Assembly: GCA_032207245.1 (NCBI GenBank)
Contig: CM063507.1
Span: forward strand, 97,309,525-97,373,524
Reading direction: 5' to 3'
Length of the DNA: 64,000 nt
From: Pardosa pseudoannulata
Lineage: Eukaryota > Arthropoda > Arachnida > Araneae > Lycosidae
How positions within the stretch are numbered: position 1 is the first letter of the stretch; every line of letters starts with the position of its first letter. The notes beneath the pieces are model-generated. The model saw nothing but the letters and a program-made list of their open reading frames with translations. It made no database searches and was not told where the DNA came from. The position numbers were made by a program, and so were the translations under genes. This document shows, piece by piece, positions 44,146 through 55,913 of the stretch.

Positions 44146-46168
44146 TCACCGGTATCCCCCCGATGAAGATGATGGAGCCGGAACTGCACTTTGCACACTT
44201 GCAGGTGGTACCGAAGATTCTGCTGTCTCAGGTGTTGGAGGATCAATTGATTTCTCATCTCTGGTTTCCGAAATGGAATCTTTCAAAACCGGGGAACTCG
44301 GAGCGGAATTCCAGTTATGCCTGTGAGAATAATGTGATGAGTGATTTGAATTGACTACCTGATCACCCACCGAACGTATTTGATCCACATGTCGTCTAAC
44401 TAATGTTCCTTGCACATTTATTGTATAATGAAGAGCTCCGTCTTTAGCTATTATTTTGCCAAACCTCCATTTTGAGTTAGCCGCTCTATAATCTCTAACT
44501 GCTACTTGTTCACCTATCTCAAATTTCCTATCTCTGAACTCGTAAACTCCTTTTCAAATCTTTTCTTGCACACGCATTCGTAAATTCAGGCGTAATAAAT
44601 CGATTCTTGTTCTGATGTCGCGTTTTAGAAATAGCATGGCCGGGCTATGCATTGTCGTGGCATTTGGTGCTTTTCTGTATTGAAGCAAGAACGTGCTTAA
44701 TTTCTGGGTTATACTTCCCTCGTAATTTTTCATTGCTCGGAGTGACTGTTTTAACGTGAAATCATAGTTCTCAGCTTGGCCATTACTCGATGGTTTGAAA
44801 GGTGCACATGTTTTGTGCTTAATGCCATTCTTGTTCATGAAGAATTTAAATTCAATTCGTCTGAGGTGAATTGAGGACCGTTATCGCTAACCAGTAAAAC
44901 TGGCAACCCAAATCTGCTGAAACAGTCCCTAAGACAATCAATAGTTTTCTTGGTGGTTGTTGATTTCATAACATACACTTCTAACCACTTTGAATATGCG
45001 TCCACTATCAGCAAAAATGAATGATCGAATATCGGACCTGCAAAGTCAACGTGTATCCTTTCCCAAGATGAGCTCGGATACTCCCAGTGGTGCCCTTTTG
45101 CTCTTACTGGGTTGGTTTTGAATTTTGCACATTCAGTACAATTCCTCATTTCTTCTTCGATATCTTTATCGATGTTTTTTCAGAAGACAAATGGCCTGGC
45201 AATTGCCTTCATCTTCACAATGCCAAGATGTCCCTGGTGTAACTCTTCTAGAACCTTTTTCTGATACATTTTTGGAACAGCGACCCTCTGACCGTATAGG
45301 ATGCTCCCGTCTTCTATTGTATACTGAGCTTCCTTCCCCTTTAAATCCTGACCCTCTCGAAGAGCTCTTAAAAGTGGACCTAGTTCTTGGTCTTTAGCCG
45401 TTGCATTACTTAAGTCTCTCGATGTGATTGGCAATGTTTCAATTTGCACCATTTGATTAATCGAGATTTCATCTTTAATGTCCAATTCTTCGGACTTTGT
45501 TAGTAACCGAGAGAGACAGTCCGCATTACCATGGTTCCTGGTATCTCTGTATTTAATGTCAAATTCAAAAGATAATAAAATAAGAGCATAATGTAAAAGT
45601 CTTGTTGCAGTCAGAATAGGTATTCCCCTTTTCGATCCAAAAATCGCCACTAAAGGTGTGTGGTCGGTGATTAAAACGAATCTTCTGCATTTTAAATATA
45701 AGTAAAACTTTTAGACAGCCCAGACAATAGCTAGAGCCTCCTTATCTATTTGGGAATACCTCTGCTCAGTCCTTGTTAATGTTCTTGATGCAAATGCAAT
45801 GGGTCTTTCTGTACCATCAGGAAATACATGAGACAAAACACAGCCCAGACAATAGCTAGAGCCTCCTTATCTATTTGGGAATACCTCTGCTCAGTCCTTG
45901 TTAATGTTCTTGATGCAAATGCAATGGGTCTTTCTGTACCATCAGGAAATACATGAGACAAAACACAGCCCACACCAACAGGCGAAGCATCTGTAGGTAA
46001 GGTTATTGGTAGGGTAGAATCATAATGAACAAGAATTCTAGGAGAGCAAATTTCTCTTTTAACTGCCTCAAAGGCTTGCTGACAATTCCTCGACCAAACA
46101 AATTTTATATCTTTTTTACCTTGAGCCGTCTTCGGGTAATACCCTAATCCATTTACTTTCTGTTCCAA
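44146..46168 (-). pseudogene. Ty3/gypsy pol remnant: RNase H and integrase
   Basis: Read from 46168 downward, the RT tail (FEAVKREICSPRILVHYD) and RNase H (TDASPVGVGCVLSH, QIDKEALAIV) come first. Next are DCLSRL and an integrase zinc-binding HQGHLGI motif. The integrase core follows, with VDFAGP, SDNGPQF and GQAEN around its D, D and E catalytic residues (45149-44554). A C-terminal region (EFRDRKFEIGEQVAVRDY) ends in a Pro/Ser-rich tail (44415-44146). These would cleave RNA in hybrids and insert cDNA. Frameshifts at about 45170 and 44840 and a tandem duplication in RNase H disrupt it. Confidence 0.85.
45716..45965 (-). repeat. 125-bp tandem duplication in RNase H
   Basis: 45716-45840 is repeated at 45841-45965, starting at CAGCCCAGACAATAG. 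It falls within the catalytic region and shifts the frame, so the protein ends as AIVWAVFCLMYFL. Confidence 0.9.
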
Positions 46169-46169
46169 C

Positions 46170-46391
46170 TGTTGTGTTTGTTTACTATTTGTGCAGAGTG
46201 TGGGTAATTTAAGAGATCAGGCAGGGAATACATCACAAAACATTTATATAATACGTAACACACTCGATATTTACATAACTACTTCACAAAAGAACAACCA
46301 ATGTAATCACATATTTTAGTCTCTCCGTTCGGAAACAGGAGAGTGAACCTCCGTAGCGATTAACCGTTAATTCCCCAGTTAATGCACCACA
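46170..46391 (-). repeat. 5' LTR of the Ty3/gypsy element
   Basis: 222 bp and homologous to 43810-44033. No primer-binding site follows, because pol sequence starts immediately inside it. Confidence 0.9.
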
Positions 46392-46740
46392 TGATGTATG
46401 TTAGAAAGCATTTTTGAACAGTTCTACATTAAAAAGACATCTTCATTCTCATACTGGCGAGACATTTTCTTGTGATGTATGGAAGACAGCTTTTTCTCAG
46501 TTCTAAATTAAAACTACATTTTCGTTCCCATACTGGTGAAAAATAATTTTCTTGTTATTTAAGTAAGAAAACATTTTCTCAGAGTTGTGTATTAAAAATT
46601 CATTTTCATTTTCATACTGGTGAGAAACTGTTTTCTTGTAATATATGTCATAAAGCATTTTCTCAGAGTTACAACTTGAAAAAACATCTTCATACCCAAA
46701 CCGTTGAGAAACCATTTTCTTGCTATGTATGTAAGAGAAA
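46392..46740 (+). pseudogene. Relic finger tail of gene B, part 2
   Basis: Continues the finger relics beyond the retrotransposon and matches 63375-63712 in unit C, with units such as CNICHKAFSQSYNLKKHLHT. Frame breaks and stops are present (AAATAATTTTC for a GEK linker, and a TAA in the next finger). Confidence 0.75.
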
Positions 46741-47740
46741 TGGCTGTAACAAACATTGGCTAAAAAATATAAAAGTTTTTCATCTTTGTATTATTCACAG
46801 TTTGTTAAAGCCCTCTTTCAAAGAATATATTTAAGAAATCATTTTTGAAAAAATTCAGCATAAATGCATGATTATCGAACTGTTTGCTGTCGCAGTATAA
46901 ATGGTTAGTAAAAATACTTGTTTTAATGTTAAATAAATGTTGTGATTCATTTGAATATTTTAATTCTGTTTTATTATTCTAAATTAGTTTTAAAATAAGA
47001 GGAGAGTCGTGAGCTACTAAAGAATATGTGAACATTCTATTGAAAAATTTTTTTTTTAATGTGGTTTTGGAGGAAGGTGTATGTGGATTTTATGGTTTGG
47101 TCTGTTGACATATGTCTGCAAATGAAATGTTTTCCTAGCTTTCATTATATTAAAGTTTGGCTATGAATAAGTTGCTGTATAATAACTTATTATAATAATA
47201 TACAAGACTTATTATATGCATATGCTATTCTGACTGTAGAAATTTAATAATATTTTACTACATATAGTTTTTAATACAAATTTTGTTTCTGTTTGATTGT
47301 TAAAGAAGTTATTTGTAATGTTCTCCTTCCTCCCAAATGTATTTCTATGTCATTTGTCTTGAGCAAATTATATTCTAGAGCTTGACTTATGATGAAATAA
47401 TTTCAGAGTAAACTTATTTTTGTATTATTACAGAATAACAGTTAAAAATGTTGTAGTTATAAGAAAATTAACTTTTATTTGTGAAATAAAAGGTGGTCAG
47501 TACTATATAAAACTCTGTATTTTCCAAAATTTGTTCATTAAAGTTAGTATTTTTAACCCTCTGAGTCTTTCATTTCTGAATATGCCAGATGTTTTCTTGT
47601 AAAGGCTGGTAAAAATTATGGGAAACTACTAAAAGAAGCACAAAGATACTTTTATTGTAAAGTTGTCATCTTTGTTATCGTCGAAACTTGTTAACAACAC
47701 GAAGACCGCTCATGTATTTATCTGAATGTGTGATCTTCTG
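46741..47740 (+). other. Unit B 3' flank
   Basis: Matches unit A 8751-9100 plus 12309-13050 and, where the window still reaches, unit C 63713-64000. No gene is visible. AATAAA-like signals lie near 46932 (GTTAAATAAATG). Confidence 0.5.
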
Positions 47741-48307
47741 ATGTTTAAAGGAGGAATTTATTTTATTTCTTGAATGTTCATATCATGGCCTTAACTGGTA
47801 CTGTCGAGACACAGGGAATGCTCAGACGTCCCGCCAAAGGGGTAACCATATGCTCTTTAACTGAACGTACATAGTACTGCCAACTGGAGTTGCCATTGAA
47901 CAAACATAGCCACATGTGTGTAATTCCGCTTCAAATATTTGATACTTTACCATAAAATAAGGTAAATTTTTATTTCTAATTAAGTAACAATTACAAAATT
48001 TTCAATATTCAATGGCTGTTTACGTTATTACATTTTTTAAAACTTTTTGTATAAACCATGGGATGTGCATAATGACATATTTGCTCTTATAATCGTTTAT
48101 AAACTTTTTTTTCATAAATATTTAATTGTAACTTTTAAAATAGATGACTAGGAACTCCGATTGTTTATAACATTAATTTTAAATCTTCAAATAAATTCAG
48201 AGTACTTTAAAATAGATTAAATCTATTTCTACATATTTCGACTAGCATTAAAGTTTTATTCATTCAAATGAAAGGTAATAAAATATTTATCTCTTTCTCT
48301 CTCTTTC

Positions 48308-48355
<48 letters not shown>

Positions 48356-48400
48356 GTATGTATGTATACTACATAATAAGAATTCAAGTTTGAATTTAAT
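47741..48400. other. Spacer with a GC-richer patch and an (AT)n tract
   Basis: 47790-47910 is less AT-rich than its surroundings and contains CCCGCCAAAGGGG. An (AT)n microsatellite lies at 48310-48351, followed by (TATG)n. No gene is supported. Confidence 0.4.
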
Positions 48401-48415
48401 TCTTACCTACTTAAT

Positions 48416-49240
48416 AAGAAAGCTGTACCAGCTATTTTCCAGGGTGTCCCAGCTACTTATATAAAGTATCCAATAAAACAAGAGAAAGTTCTAACAAAAA
48501 AAGTATGTGACAAGAAGATTTAAACATGAAACTAGCATTGATATTTTTTATTTTTTTAAATAAGATTTTTTACAAGTCTAACTTATAATAATTTGTATTT
48601 TATACCAGAATTTATTGATTCGTAATAAATAACATGTAGCTAAACTAGTTGGGTTTTTTGTACATATTTCAACTCAAATTTAAATTTTCATTTGTAAATA
48701 AATGCAGTGACCTTGGATGTCGGGGAAACAGCGATAAAGAAAGTAAAGTACATGTATTTTCATTTCCTTGGAATTCAGAAATGAAAAATTCTTGGATTAG
48801 AGCAATTCCTAGGAAGGATTTTATATACACGAAGAATGCAAGTATAAGCTAGAAATTCTTCATCCTATGAATAAAATATTTAATACCTCAAGTGCATTTA
48901 AAAAATATTTGAATGTTATCGAAAATTTAAGAGATGTAATGCAAGATATCACAGTAAAACGTAGATGGAACAATTTTTTCTGTATGAAATTTGTATTGTT
49001 TGTATATGTTTAGATGAATAAATTTTTAACACTTTGCCTCAAAATATAGAGTGGGAATCTTCTGCATATGATGAGAAGAAGATTACTGCACCTTTCAAGA
49101 AGCCGCGATTGAATAGGAAAGCTGTACCAACTATTTTACCAGGGTGTCACAGCTACTTATCTAAAGAATCCAATAAAACAAGAGAAAGTCCCTAACAAAA
49201 AAAGTATGCGACCAGAAGATTTAAACATGAAACAAGTCAT
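48416..49240 (+). pseudogene. THAP-protein relic with a duplicated coding segment
   Basis: 48690-48850 encodes a THAP-like stretch with CSDLGCRGN, VHVFSFP, NSWIRAIPRKDF and TKNASI, but the second C-x2-H pair is missing. A later coding-like stretch (about 49048-49190) reads NIEWESSAYDEKKITAPFKKPRLNRKAVPTILPGCHSYLS without stops. The block 48416-48535 repeats 49117-49236 but lies upstream of the THAP part, so the locus is rearranged. It is different from the THAP exon at 25620. It is probably a P-like or domesticated THAP gene remnant. Confidence 0.6.
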
Positions 49241-49430
49241 ATAAGCTAGTCTGAAATCAAAGTGGATTATGAAATGTCAATAAATTTTAAGATCTAGAGG
49301 AACTCCAGGTATGGGCAAAAAAATTTCCATGTTCATCTTTCTGGTATAAGGTAATAAAAATAACATCTTAATGTATTTAGATATAAATTTGATAAAGTAA
49401 TCTTAAACTGTGAGAATTTAAAATTATCTT
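49241..49430. other. Short spacer
   Basis: Nothing recognisable lies between the THAP relic and the retroelement remnant. Confidence 0.35.
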
Positions 49431-49965
49431 TTCTCTGTAACAAAAGATTCTTGTTGTATCATCTTTATTATTCGTTTTTCTGCTTCCTGAAATTCTTTTG
49501 TTGTCAATTCTCCTTGAGTAATTTCTGTAGGTACCAATCAGTTATGTATAAAGCGAAAGATCCATGCAACAAATCTCACAATTTTCAGGTAACTTGAGAA
49601 ATATTTATAATACCAATCACTTTGTGAAACCTCATATGCGTTGTTCAATAAACAACTGATCTTCTTTTTTCTTTATTAATTTCATCATCATCAACATTAA
49701 TATATGTATTTGAACAAGGCCACTTTTCCATAGAATTCTTCATTCATAGTGGGCCCTCCCACCATCTGGTTTTCATTAGGTAAGTAGCTTTACAATCTCT
49801 AGAAGGCAAATCTGCTGGATTCTCTTCTCCAGAATATGTCCCCAAGATGAAGGTTCACTGAGTTATCTTATTTCATCAACTCTATTCTTCACAAAAACAG
49901 ACCAGTTTTCATCTTGCTTTATCCAACTAAGAACTGTAGTTGAATCACTCCAATAGTAGCTTTGA
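49431..49965 (-). pseudogene. BEL/Pao pol remnant (RNase H to pre-integrase)
   Basis: Minus-strand reading: [18 protein letters not shown] and FVKNRVDEI, then NPADLPSR (about 49797-49830) and KTRWWEGP. In another frame follow WYYKYFSSYLKIVRFVAWIFRFIHN and GELTTKEFQEAEKRIIKMIQQESF. NPADLPSR and the WW-G-P block are the hallmark of the BEL/Pao RNase H end. Frames are broken. Confidence 0.75.
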
Positions 49966-51148
49966 ATCGATTAGTCTTTTGTTTTTTATATCAATAAGTA
50001 AATTATATTTATGAAGAAAGTCAGCTCCTCTGATACCTTTGTTTACTTCGGCAACTATAAATGGAAATTAAAATTCTCGATGTCATCCCTAATCCAGGCT
50101 TAAAATTTGTACACAATACGTTGAGATTTCAGAGCCATTAGCTGCAAACAGTTTGAGTTCACTCTTTTGTTTGTTTTAGGAGGCAGCTGGAATTATGCTT
50201 ACATCAGCACCACTGTCGACGAGGAAGTGCAAATTTGATCTTCGATCATGAACGAATAAACGAAATTTGCTACAATCCTTGAAATCTGTAGTAGAGTTTG
50301 TCGCCATGTCCACTACAGGTTTGAGTTTTCCTGATTATCTTGAGTTTTCTTTGTCCAACTACAAGGAGATTTACATTTTTCGGGGAAACATCTGGTTCCA
50401 AATCAAAAATGGTAGTAGCATAATTTTCCATTGGGATCGAATTTTACGCGTCAACCACATCGAGAGCGATGACAAAAATTAGCATTCCTTATTTTTGGTC
50501 TAGCACCAGCACGCATATTTAATTCAGCCATTTGTTGTTCTAAATGTTTAATTCTATCAATTAATTCACTACTATAATTTTGAGTAGTATTACTTGCGCT
50601 GCATATCTCTTGTTTAGAACTCATATCGTTAATTTTATCAGCCATAACAGCTAAACTATCAATATTTTCATTATTGACAACTAAAATATTTTTTATAGCT
50701 TCCGGTAATTTTCCTAGCCAAAGTGTTTTAATTAATTTTTTGGAAACATCAGAAGTGGCTATTGACTTCAATTTTTGCAACAGTTGGCTGGGTTTCATGT
50801 CACCAAGTTCTATTCCTGTGATTAATTTTTTAATTCTTACATTTTCACTTTCCTTAAATAAATTTAAGAGAGTAAATTTTGAATCAGAATATTTAGTTTT
50901 ACTGGTACTGCTAACTATATCCCATACATTCTCGACATATTTTGGATCAAGTTGTGAAATTAAATAAATAACTTCGTTTCCTCAGCTGTTATTCCGCTGA
51001 TTTTAAATTGAGCCTTCACTTGGAAAAACCATATTTCGGGTTTATCAACCGAAAAAGGTGCTATTTTAACACTCACCTTGCATAATTCCTTGTCATCATT
51101 GCTGACTTCACTGTTAACATCTGTATTTTCCGGTATAGAATCCGGCAT
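49966..51148 (-). pseudogene. Ty3/gypsy gag-protease remnant
   Basis: Gag starts at 51148 (MPDSIPENTD) with IAPFSVDKPEIWFFQVKAQFKISGIT. After a frameshift it continues through QLDPKYVENVWDIV and MKPSQLLQKLKSIA to a Cys/His patch (CYYHF, about 50415). The aspartic protease follows, with LVDSGADVSIIP (DSGAD at 50203-50217), LFAANGSEISTYC and [23 protein letters not shown]. It would form the particle shell and process it. Frameshifts near 50960 and 50440 inactivate it. The sequence then joins BEL/Pao pol rather than gypsy RT. Confidence 0.8.
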
Positions 51149-51769
51149 TTTTGTCTTCTTATCACATTCGGGTCAACAAAAATATCGTGTATTATACGAT
51201 ATTAAATTAATTATACACTTAGTTTGCGCTATATTTATATTCTTATCCCTTAATCAGGCATAAAACCCAATTAAAAGAAACGAAACATTTTCCAGTCTTC
51301 TTAGAACAACAACTTTTTATTTCATATATATTTTATAAGAACTTTATAGCAAAACCAAAACTTTCAAAAAAACAAACTGCAAATGATTTTTAAACTAAAA
51401 ATAAATCATTCAGTCTGTGCTACCACATACTTTATTTGTGACTTTTTCTATTGTATTATTCATTCTTTACGTATTAATGTTACTTATTACGTATCACATA
51501 AAACAGTTTCAATTACCTGTTGAATGATTTTAATGATTACAAAATTTTAAGTTACATGATTTTTTAATATCTGATATATGTGTGATTAGAAAAATTTCAT
51601 GAAATCATAATAGTTTATACAAAGATAATGAGATTGGCAAAAATAATTATACTGACAATTTAACAAATTATTCACAGTCATAATATAGTTTTTTTCTTTT
51701 CTGTAGTCTTACATGTTTTACAATTAGTATTCAATTCAGCAGTTTAAATTAGCTCTCCTCTATGATACT
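51149..51769. other. Unassigned sequence
   Basis: Contains the leader upstream of the gag start (LTR not recognised) and AT-rich DNA without a supportable gene. Confidence 0.35.
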
Positions 51770-52453
51770 TTGTTGTAAAAATCCTAAAAAGGAAAATTGA
51801 ATTGATAGTAAATTTTTAATTAATGTGGTTCACATTTCAAAGTTGACAAAATAAAAATAATGAAATAATATAAAATAATAAATGTGTGAACACTGCTTTG
51901 AATTTTTATAGCCAAAAAAAAACACTCAAATAAATACTGCCCATATTCTTTATAGCAGCATTTATCAAGTTTTCATCTAGCTTTTCCATTGTCAAAACAT
52001 TTTAGGCATTAAAATAACTAAAATAATATCTTCACAAAATACAATTTTGAATTATTTCAGAAATAAATTTGGCTAACATATATCTTGACCATTAGAAATA
52101 TATACTATAAATATTTTACAAGGAAGAAAAGAAATACTTTATGAAAAAGGAAATAGTAAATTTTCCAGAAAAAAGTTCAGTAAAATGAGAAACTAACTGA
52201 AAAAGAGCAAAGATATAAAAAAAGTACGATAATAAATTGCTGATAGTTTAATAATATAGCCTTCACTATACTTTGATGAAAATAATACTTATCTATAAAA
52301 CAGACCAACTACAAAGTAATTCAGAGTCGAATTTGATAATACTTTTCATTCAAATATAGCTCTTTCAAATACCTTACAGTTAAACAGTTTACAAATCATA
52401 AATCCGATTATAATAATTTATATTTACTATATTAATTGAATTAGTTTCATTTA

Positions 52454-53307
52454 CATGGTTCCCACTCTTTTGCTTCTGAAAATTTCAAGTACTTTTCAAT
52501 GACTTTTCCAAAACCTGATATTTTTTTCAAGCACCTCTTTGATACGCTATTCATAATTGAGAAAAATTAAAATAACTCCCAAAAACAGTAGAACTATATA
52601 TATATAATGTTCACTCTTTTCCCAGAAAAAAAAAAAAAATAGGGTTTTGAAATGGTGTAAAAAAAAGGAAGGGCTATAAGCACACGAATACTGGTTTAAA
52701 AATACAGTTTCTCTTTAAAGCATTCCAAACTTTTTATTTTTTTTATATCCCTTTTTAAATCATATTTTATTAAGCCGGTGACAGTAGCTAGTGCATGAAA
52801 GATGAGTTACATTACAAGCCCACAATTGCCAATAACGATCCTTCTCAATTTTCTGGTGCAGACATGAATTAAGGGCCCCTCCACACTATGGTCCACTGCA
52901 AGCCATCCCCACTGTCTGGAGGGGGTATGGCTTATCATGGTCGATGGCGGCAGACGATAAAACCTTGACAAACGATGGCTTCGGAGGTGGTTTTTCTCCA
53001 AAGATCAAAGGCAGCCAGATGCATCACTAAAGTGCGCAGTAGACCCAATGGACGAATCCAAGAGCTTGGCTCATTGAATGGCCCAGCGTGTGGATTTAAC
53101 CCGTGAACCATCGTTCAAGGTCCCCATTAAGAAGTGGTGAACAATTGACCCTAGTGTGGAGGCTACATAACATTTTGCAGGGACTTGAAAAAGAAAAATC
53201 AAGCACCGGACCTCAAATTCAATGACCTCAAAGAAAATTCAAAAACTTTTAAGGCCTTAAAAAACAAAAAGAAAATTTAAGCACTTTTCATGACCGTGGG
53301 AACTCTG
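52454..53307. mobile_element. hAT-like element with ends CATGGTTCCCAC / GTGGGAACTCTG
   Basis: The left end CATGGTTCCCAC and the right end (reversed CAGAGTTCCCACGG) are imperfect inverted repeats. A direct ATTTA lies immediately outside each end, shorter than the usual 8 bp. Both arms share TTCAAG/CTTGAA-rich subterminal sequence. There is no transposase. It is split by the MITE at 52871-53165. Confidence 0.65.
52871..53165. mobile_element. MITE nested in the hAT-like element
   Basis: The ends GGCCCCTCCACACTATGGTC and, reversed, GCCTCCACACTAGGGTC form an inverted repeat of about 17 of 20 positions. The interior is GC-richer (CCATCGTT, GATGGTCG) with partial dyad symmetry. The target duplication is uncertain. 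Confidence 0.65.
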
Positions 53308-54330
53308 ATTTAGCTCTTTTTTTCACAAAAAGATTTAGTTATGTGAAAATATATGAAATAAAATATTATTAATATTGGCATATGTATAATATATATATTT
53401 CATTGAAGCAAATATTGAAAATATTTTATCCTAGTCACTACTTGGGTCACCTTTCAAAATAATGCTAAAATAATATCACAGATACAATTTTATACTACTG
53501 AAAAGAGAAAAATGATTTCTGGTATTTTTCTTTTATAAATTAATATATTTCTCAGAATTATTTTCACCATCTTCTAATCTTTGAAAGTTATACACACAGA
53601 AGCTAAGTGTGTATAAAACTAGAATTTTGACTTACAATATTTTTCAAAGCTCTGAATTTTAATTTTTTAATGATATACTTGAGAAAATAAATTAGAAAAG
53701 TTCATAATTTATAATGACAATTTTGGAATAAGTTACTGCTGGTTTGTTAAACTAAATTTCAGCCAATAATATTAAATTTTACTTTTAAGAGGTAAAACTA
53801 AATGGTATTCAAGACTTAGATTTTAGATTTATATTATATTAAGTACTCCCTACATTAAGTTGTAAAACTTTACAGAAATCTAAGGAAATACAGTTGAGAA
53901 CCATGTAATAAATTACATCAAAACAACTGCGTACATCATTAATAAAGAGATTACTATATAGTTAAACCCCATAGAGATAACATCCAGGAAATTAAATAAA
54001 AACACCATACATACACATGAAATATATGCAATAATGCTATTATTATTTAGAATATCTTGCTTACTTTAATACAACTCACTCTTATTAATACTATATTAAT
54101 TTTACTACATATCTGAAATTCTTGACCTGAAGAAGCATTTAATCAGTTTTATCAAAACTCTAAGACAAATAACCCGAAACAGCACATTTATTCCTCCTTG
54201 TTGGCACGAATTTATAAAAAACTGACCGTTGTTAAAAGATATTATCATAATCTGCCTTTCAATCTGATCTATAAATAAAGTAATTAATAAAACTTTAGAT
54301 AAATCTGCTGATCTCATCGACAAAACTTAG

Positions 54331-54694
54331 AAGTCGTGCATTTAATCATCAGCTATATAAACACAATTCTTGGCGACAGTTTGGCTACTAATTTGACGTT
54401 GCCAATATGGTTACTATTACGATTAAGTTTGGCATTTGCTATGCCAAGCGTTTCAAGGGTTGCCACAGCATTTTTCGTTGAAACGGTACCGAAATAGATC
54501 CATGCGCATTAGAGCACAACAGGTAGAAAGAGGCTTAAAATATAGGGCTTACAATAACCTGTGTTGTCTTTCAAGATAATTCTAAAATAATATTATAGGT
54601 ACAATTTTATACTATTATAAAGAGAAAATGATTTCTGATATATACAAGTCCGTGAGCATGCGCACATAGCTGGGTACCGATTCACAGTGCAGAA
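54331..54694. other. Spacer between unit D and unit C, with a short duplicated block
   Basis: 54550-54650 repeats 53437-53530 (ATACAATTTTATACTA, AAATGATTTCTG). A GC-richer patch at 54370-54520 has no recognisable gene. Confidence 0.45.
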
Positions 54695-55758
54695 GCGCCT
54701 CTTATTTCAATTAACTATTATTTCCTTCACTAGCCAAAAAAGCGATAAACTACTAAATGTAGTAATCCTAATAACACATGAGCATGCGCATACGGAAGTT
54801 AGTGTGTTCTACAAATCATGGTTTACCGCGAGTGTTTTGTATACAACATAAAAATGACCAAGAAATAATAACAATAAATGAATTTGAGAAAACTGATAAT
54901 TATTTTTACCCCAAAGACTCTTACAGATCGAAATAACAAATTAGAACATACAAAAAAATCACAAATTAGAATCACATTTGAGCTAAAAGTACGGAATACA
55001 GCAGACATACTCCTACACGAATGAATACCCACCACGTAACCGCGAAAAAAATTATCAACGTTGGCCTGAAATATCTTTTTCGCCAACTCGGTAAGCGAAG
55101 TTTTTCTCGTCGTATAAAACTCAATATACAGGAGAAAGACAATTGGTGTGAGTATTTAGAGTTGTTTTTGTTCAAAGTCAAGGTAAGAATAATTACCTAT
55201 ACGTTGCACGTTGTTGTATCGTTTTGATTTTTAAATTAATTTAAAAAGATAAATGTTTTTCTTGCATATATTTGTGTATTTGACTAGAAAGCGTCTACAA
55301 AATTATTTCTCTTCTTTTCCTGTTTTCAACTTTTAAATACAGTAAAGCATTTTTCTTAAATAATTCTTTTTTTTTCTGTAAAATTGATAATTAATATAAA
55401 ACTTTGCAATAGTTAGGATTGTTTCTGAAAAGCCATTGTACCATTTCATCAAAATCTTTCATGGTAGATGATGACTTTCGTATGGTTGATTTGATATTTA
55501 ATAACTGCAAACGTTTTAACTCAGGCAAATTTCCCTCTTTGTTAAAAGACTAAAATCTTAAAATATTCACAAACTAGTATTGTGTTACACATACTTACAC
55601 AAATAACATTTTTTTTTCTTAGAAATATCAGGAGTCTTCAAAGAGTTGTTTGTAGACATTTGAGATTTTAGAGAAGGAAAAGGACTATTGAAGGATCCAA
55701 AGGAGTGATTCAGATTCATTGGTTTAATAGTGTGGCCTTAAGACACAAGAATAATTGG
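54695..55758 (+). other. Unit C upstream region and putative untranslated exon 1
   Basis: Matches unit B 37420-38443 at both ends, but 54860-55190 is specific to unit C. It ends at a GTAAGT donor (55759). A possible coding exon lies in the unit-specific part. Confidence 0.45.
55021..55181 (+). CDS. Candidate exon specific to unit C (low confidence)
   Basis: An open frame from ATG encodes a basic stretch (HHVTAKKIINVGLKYLFRQLGKRSFSRRIKLNIQ) and then EYLELFLFKVK. It reaches AAG-GTAAGA, a strong donor context, at 55181-55187. Codon composition is less AT-biased than its surroundings at 55021-55100. No family is recognised. It is absent from unit B. It could equally be chance or a fragment of an unknown transposon. 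Confidence 0.25.
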
Positions 55759-55913
55759 GTAAGTCCATAATGATTTTTATGATTTATATGGATTGTTATA
55801 AGCAAAAGTTGTAGACAATTTTCATCAAAGCATTACTTCTTTGACGACCTATGCTGGAATGAAATTAATATTATATATTGTTGGAAAAACATTCTTTTCA
55901 GAATTTCTTTTAT

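Larger units (their letters stand above)
43810..46391 (-). mobile_element. Ty3/gypsy LTR retrotransposon, internally deleted
   Basis: LTRs at both ends start TGTTGTG and end CACCACA or TACACCACA. The 5-bp target duplication TGATG lies at 43805-43809 and 46392-46396. Unit C has the uninterrupted site near 63370. The coding strand is minus, so 46170-46391 is the 5' LTR. Pol sequence begins directly at that LTR, so gag, protease and most of RT are deleted. The remaining order is RNase H, integrase and C-terminal region. Confidence 0.9.
51770..54330 (+). repeat. Partial fourth copy of the zinc-finger unit (unit D), intron only
   Basis: 51840-51975 matches A 5890-6060, B 39250-39420 and C 56330-56515 (CAAATAAATACTGCC/TT, AGCAGCATTTAT/CAATCATTAA, TCATCTAGCTTTT). 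53785-53870 matches B 39843 and C 56938 (AAACTAAATGGTATT). No exon or finger sequence is present. A hAT element is inserted at 52454-53307. Confidence 0.65.

Noticed and set aside
44146..44415. A separate host gene encoding a Ser/Pro/His-rich protein
   Set aside because: The frame is the C-terminal tail of the Ty3/gypsy integrase and continues from the recognisable pol region.
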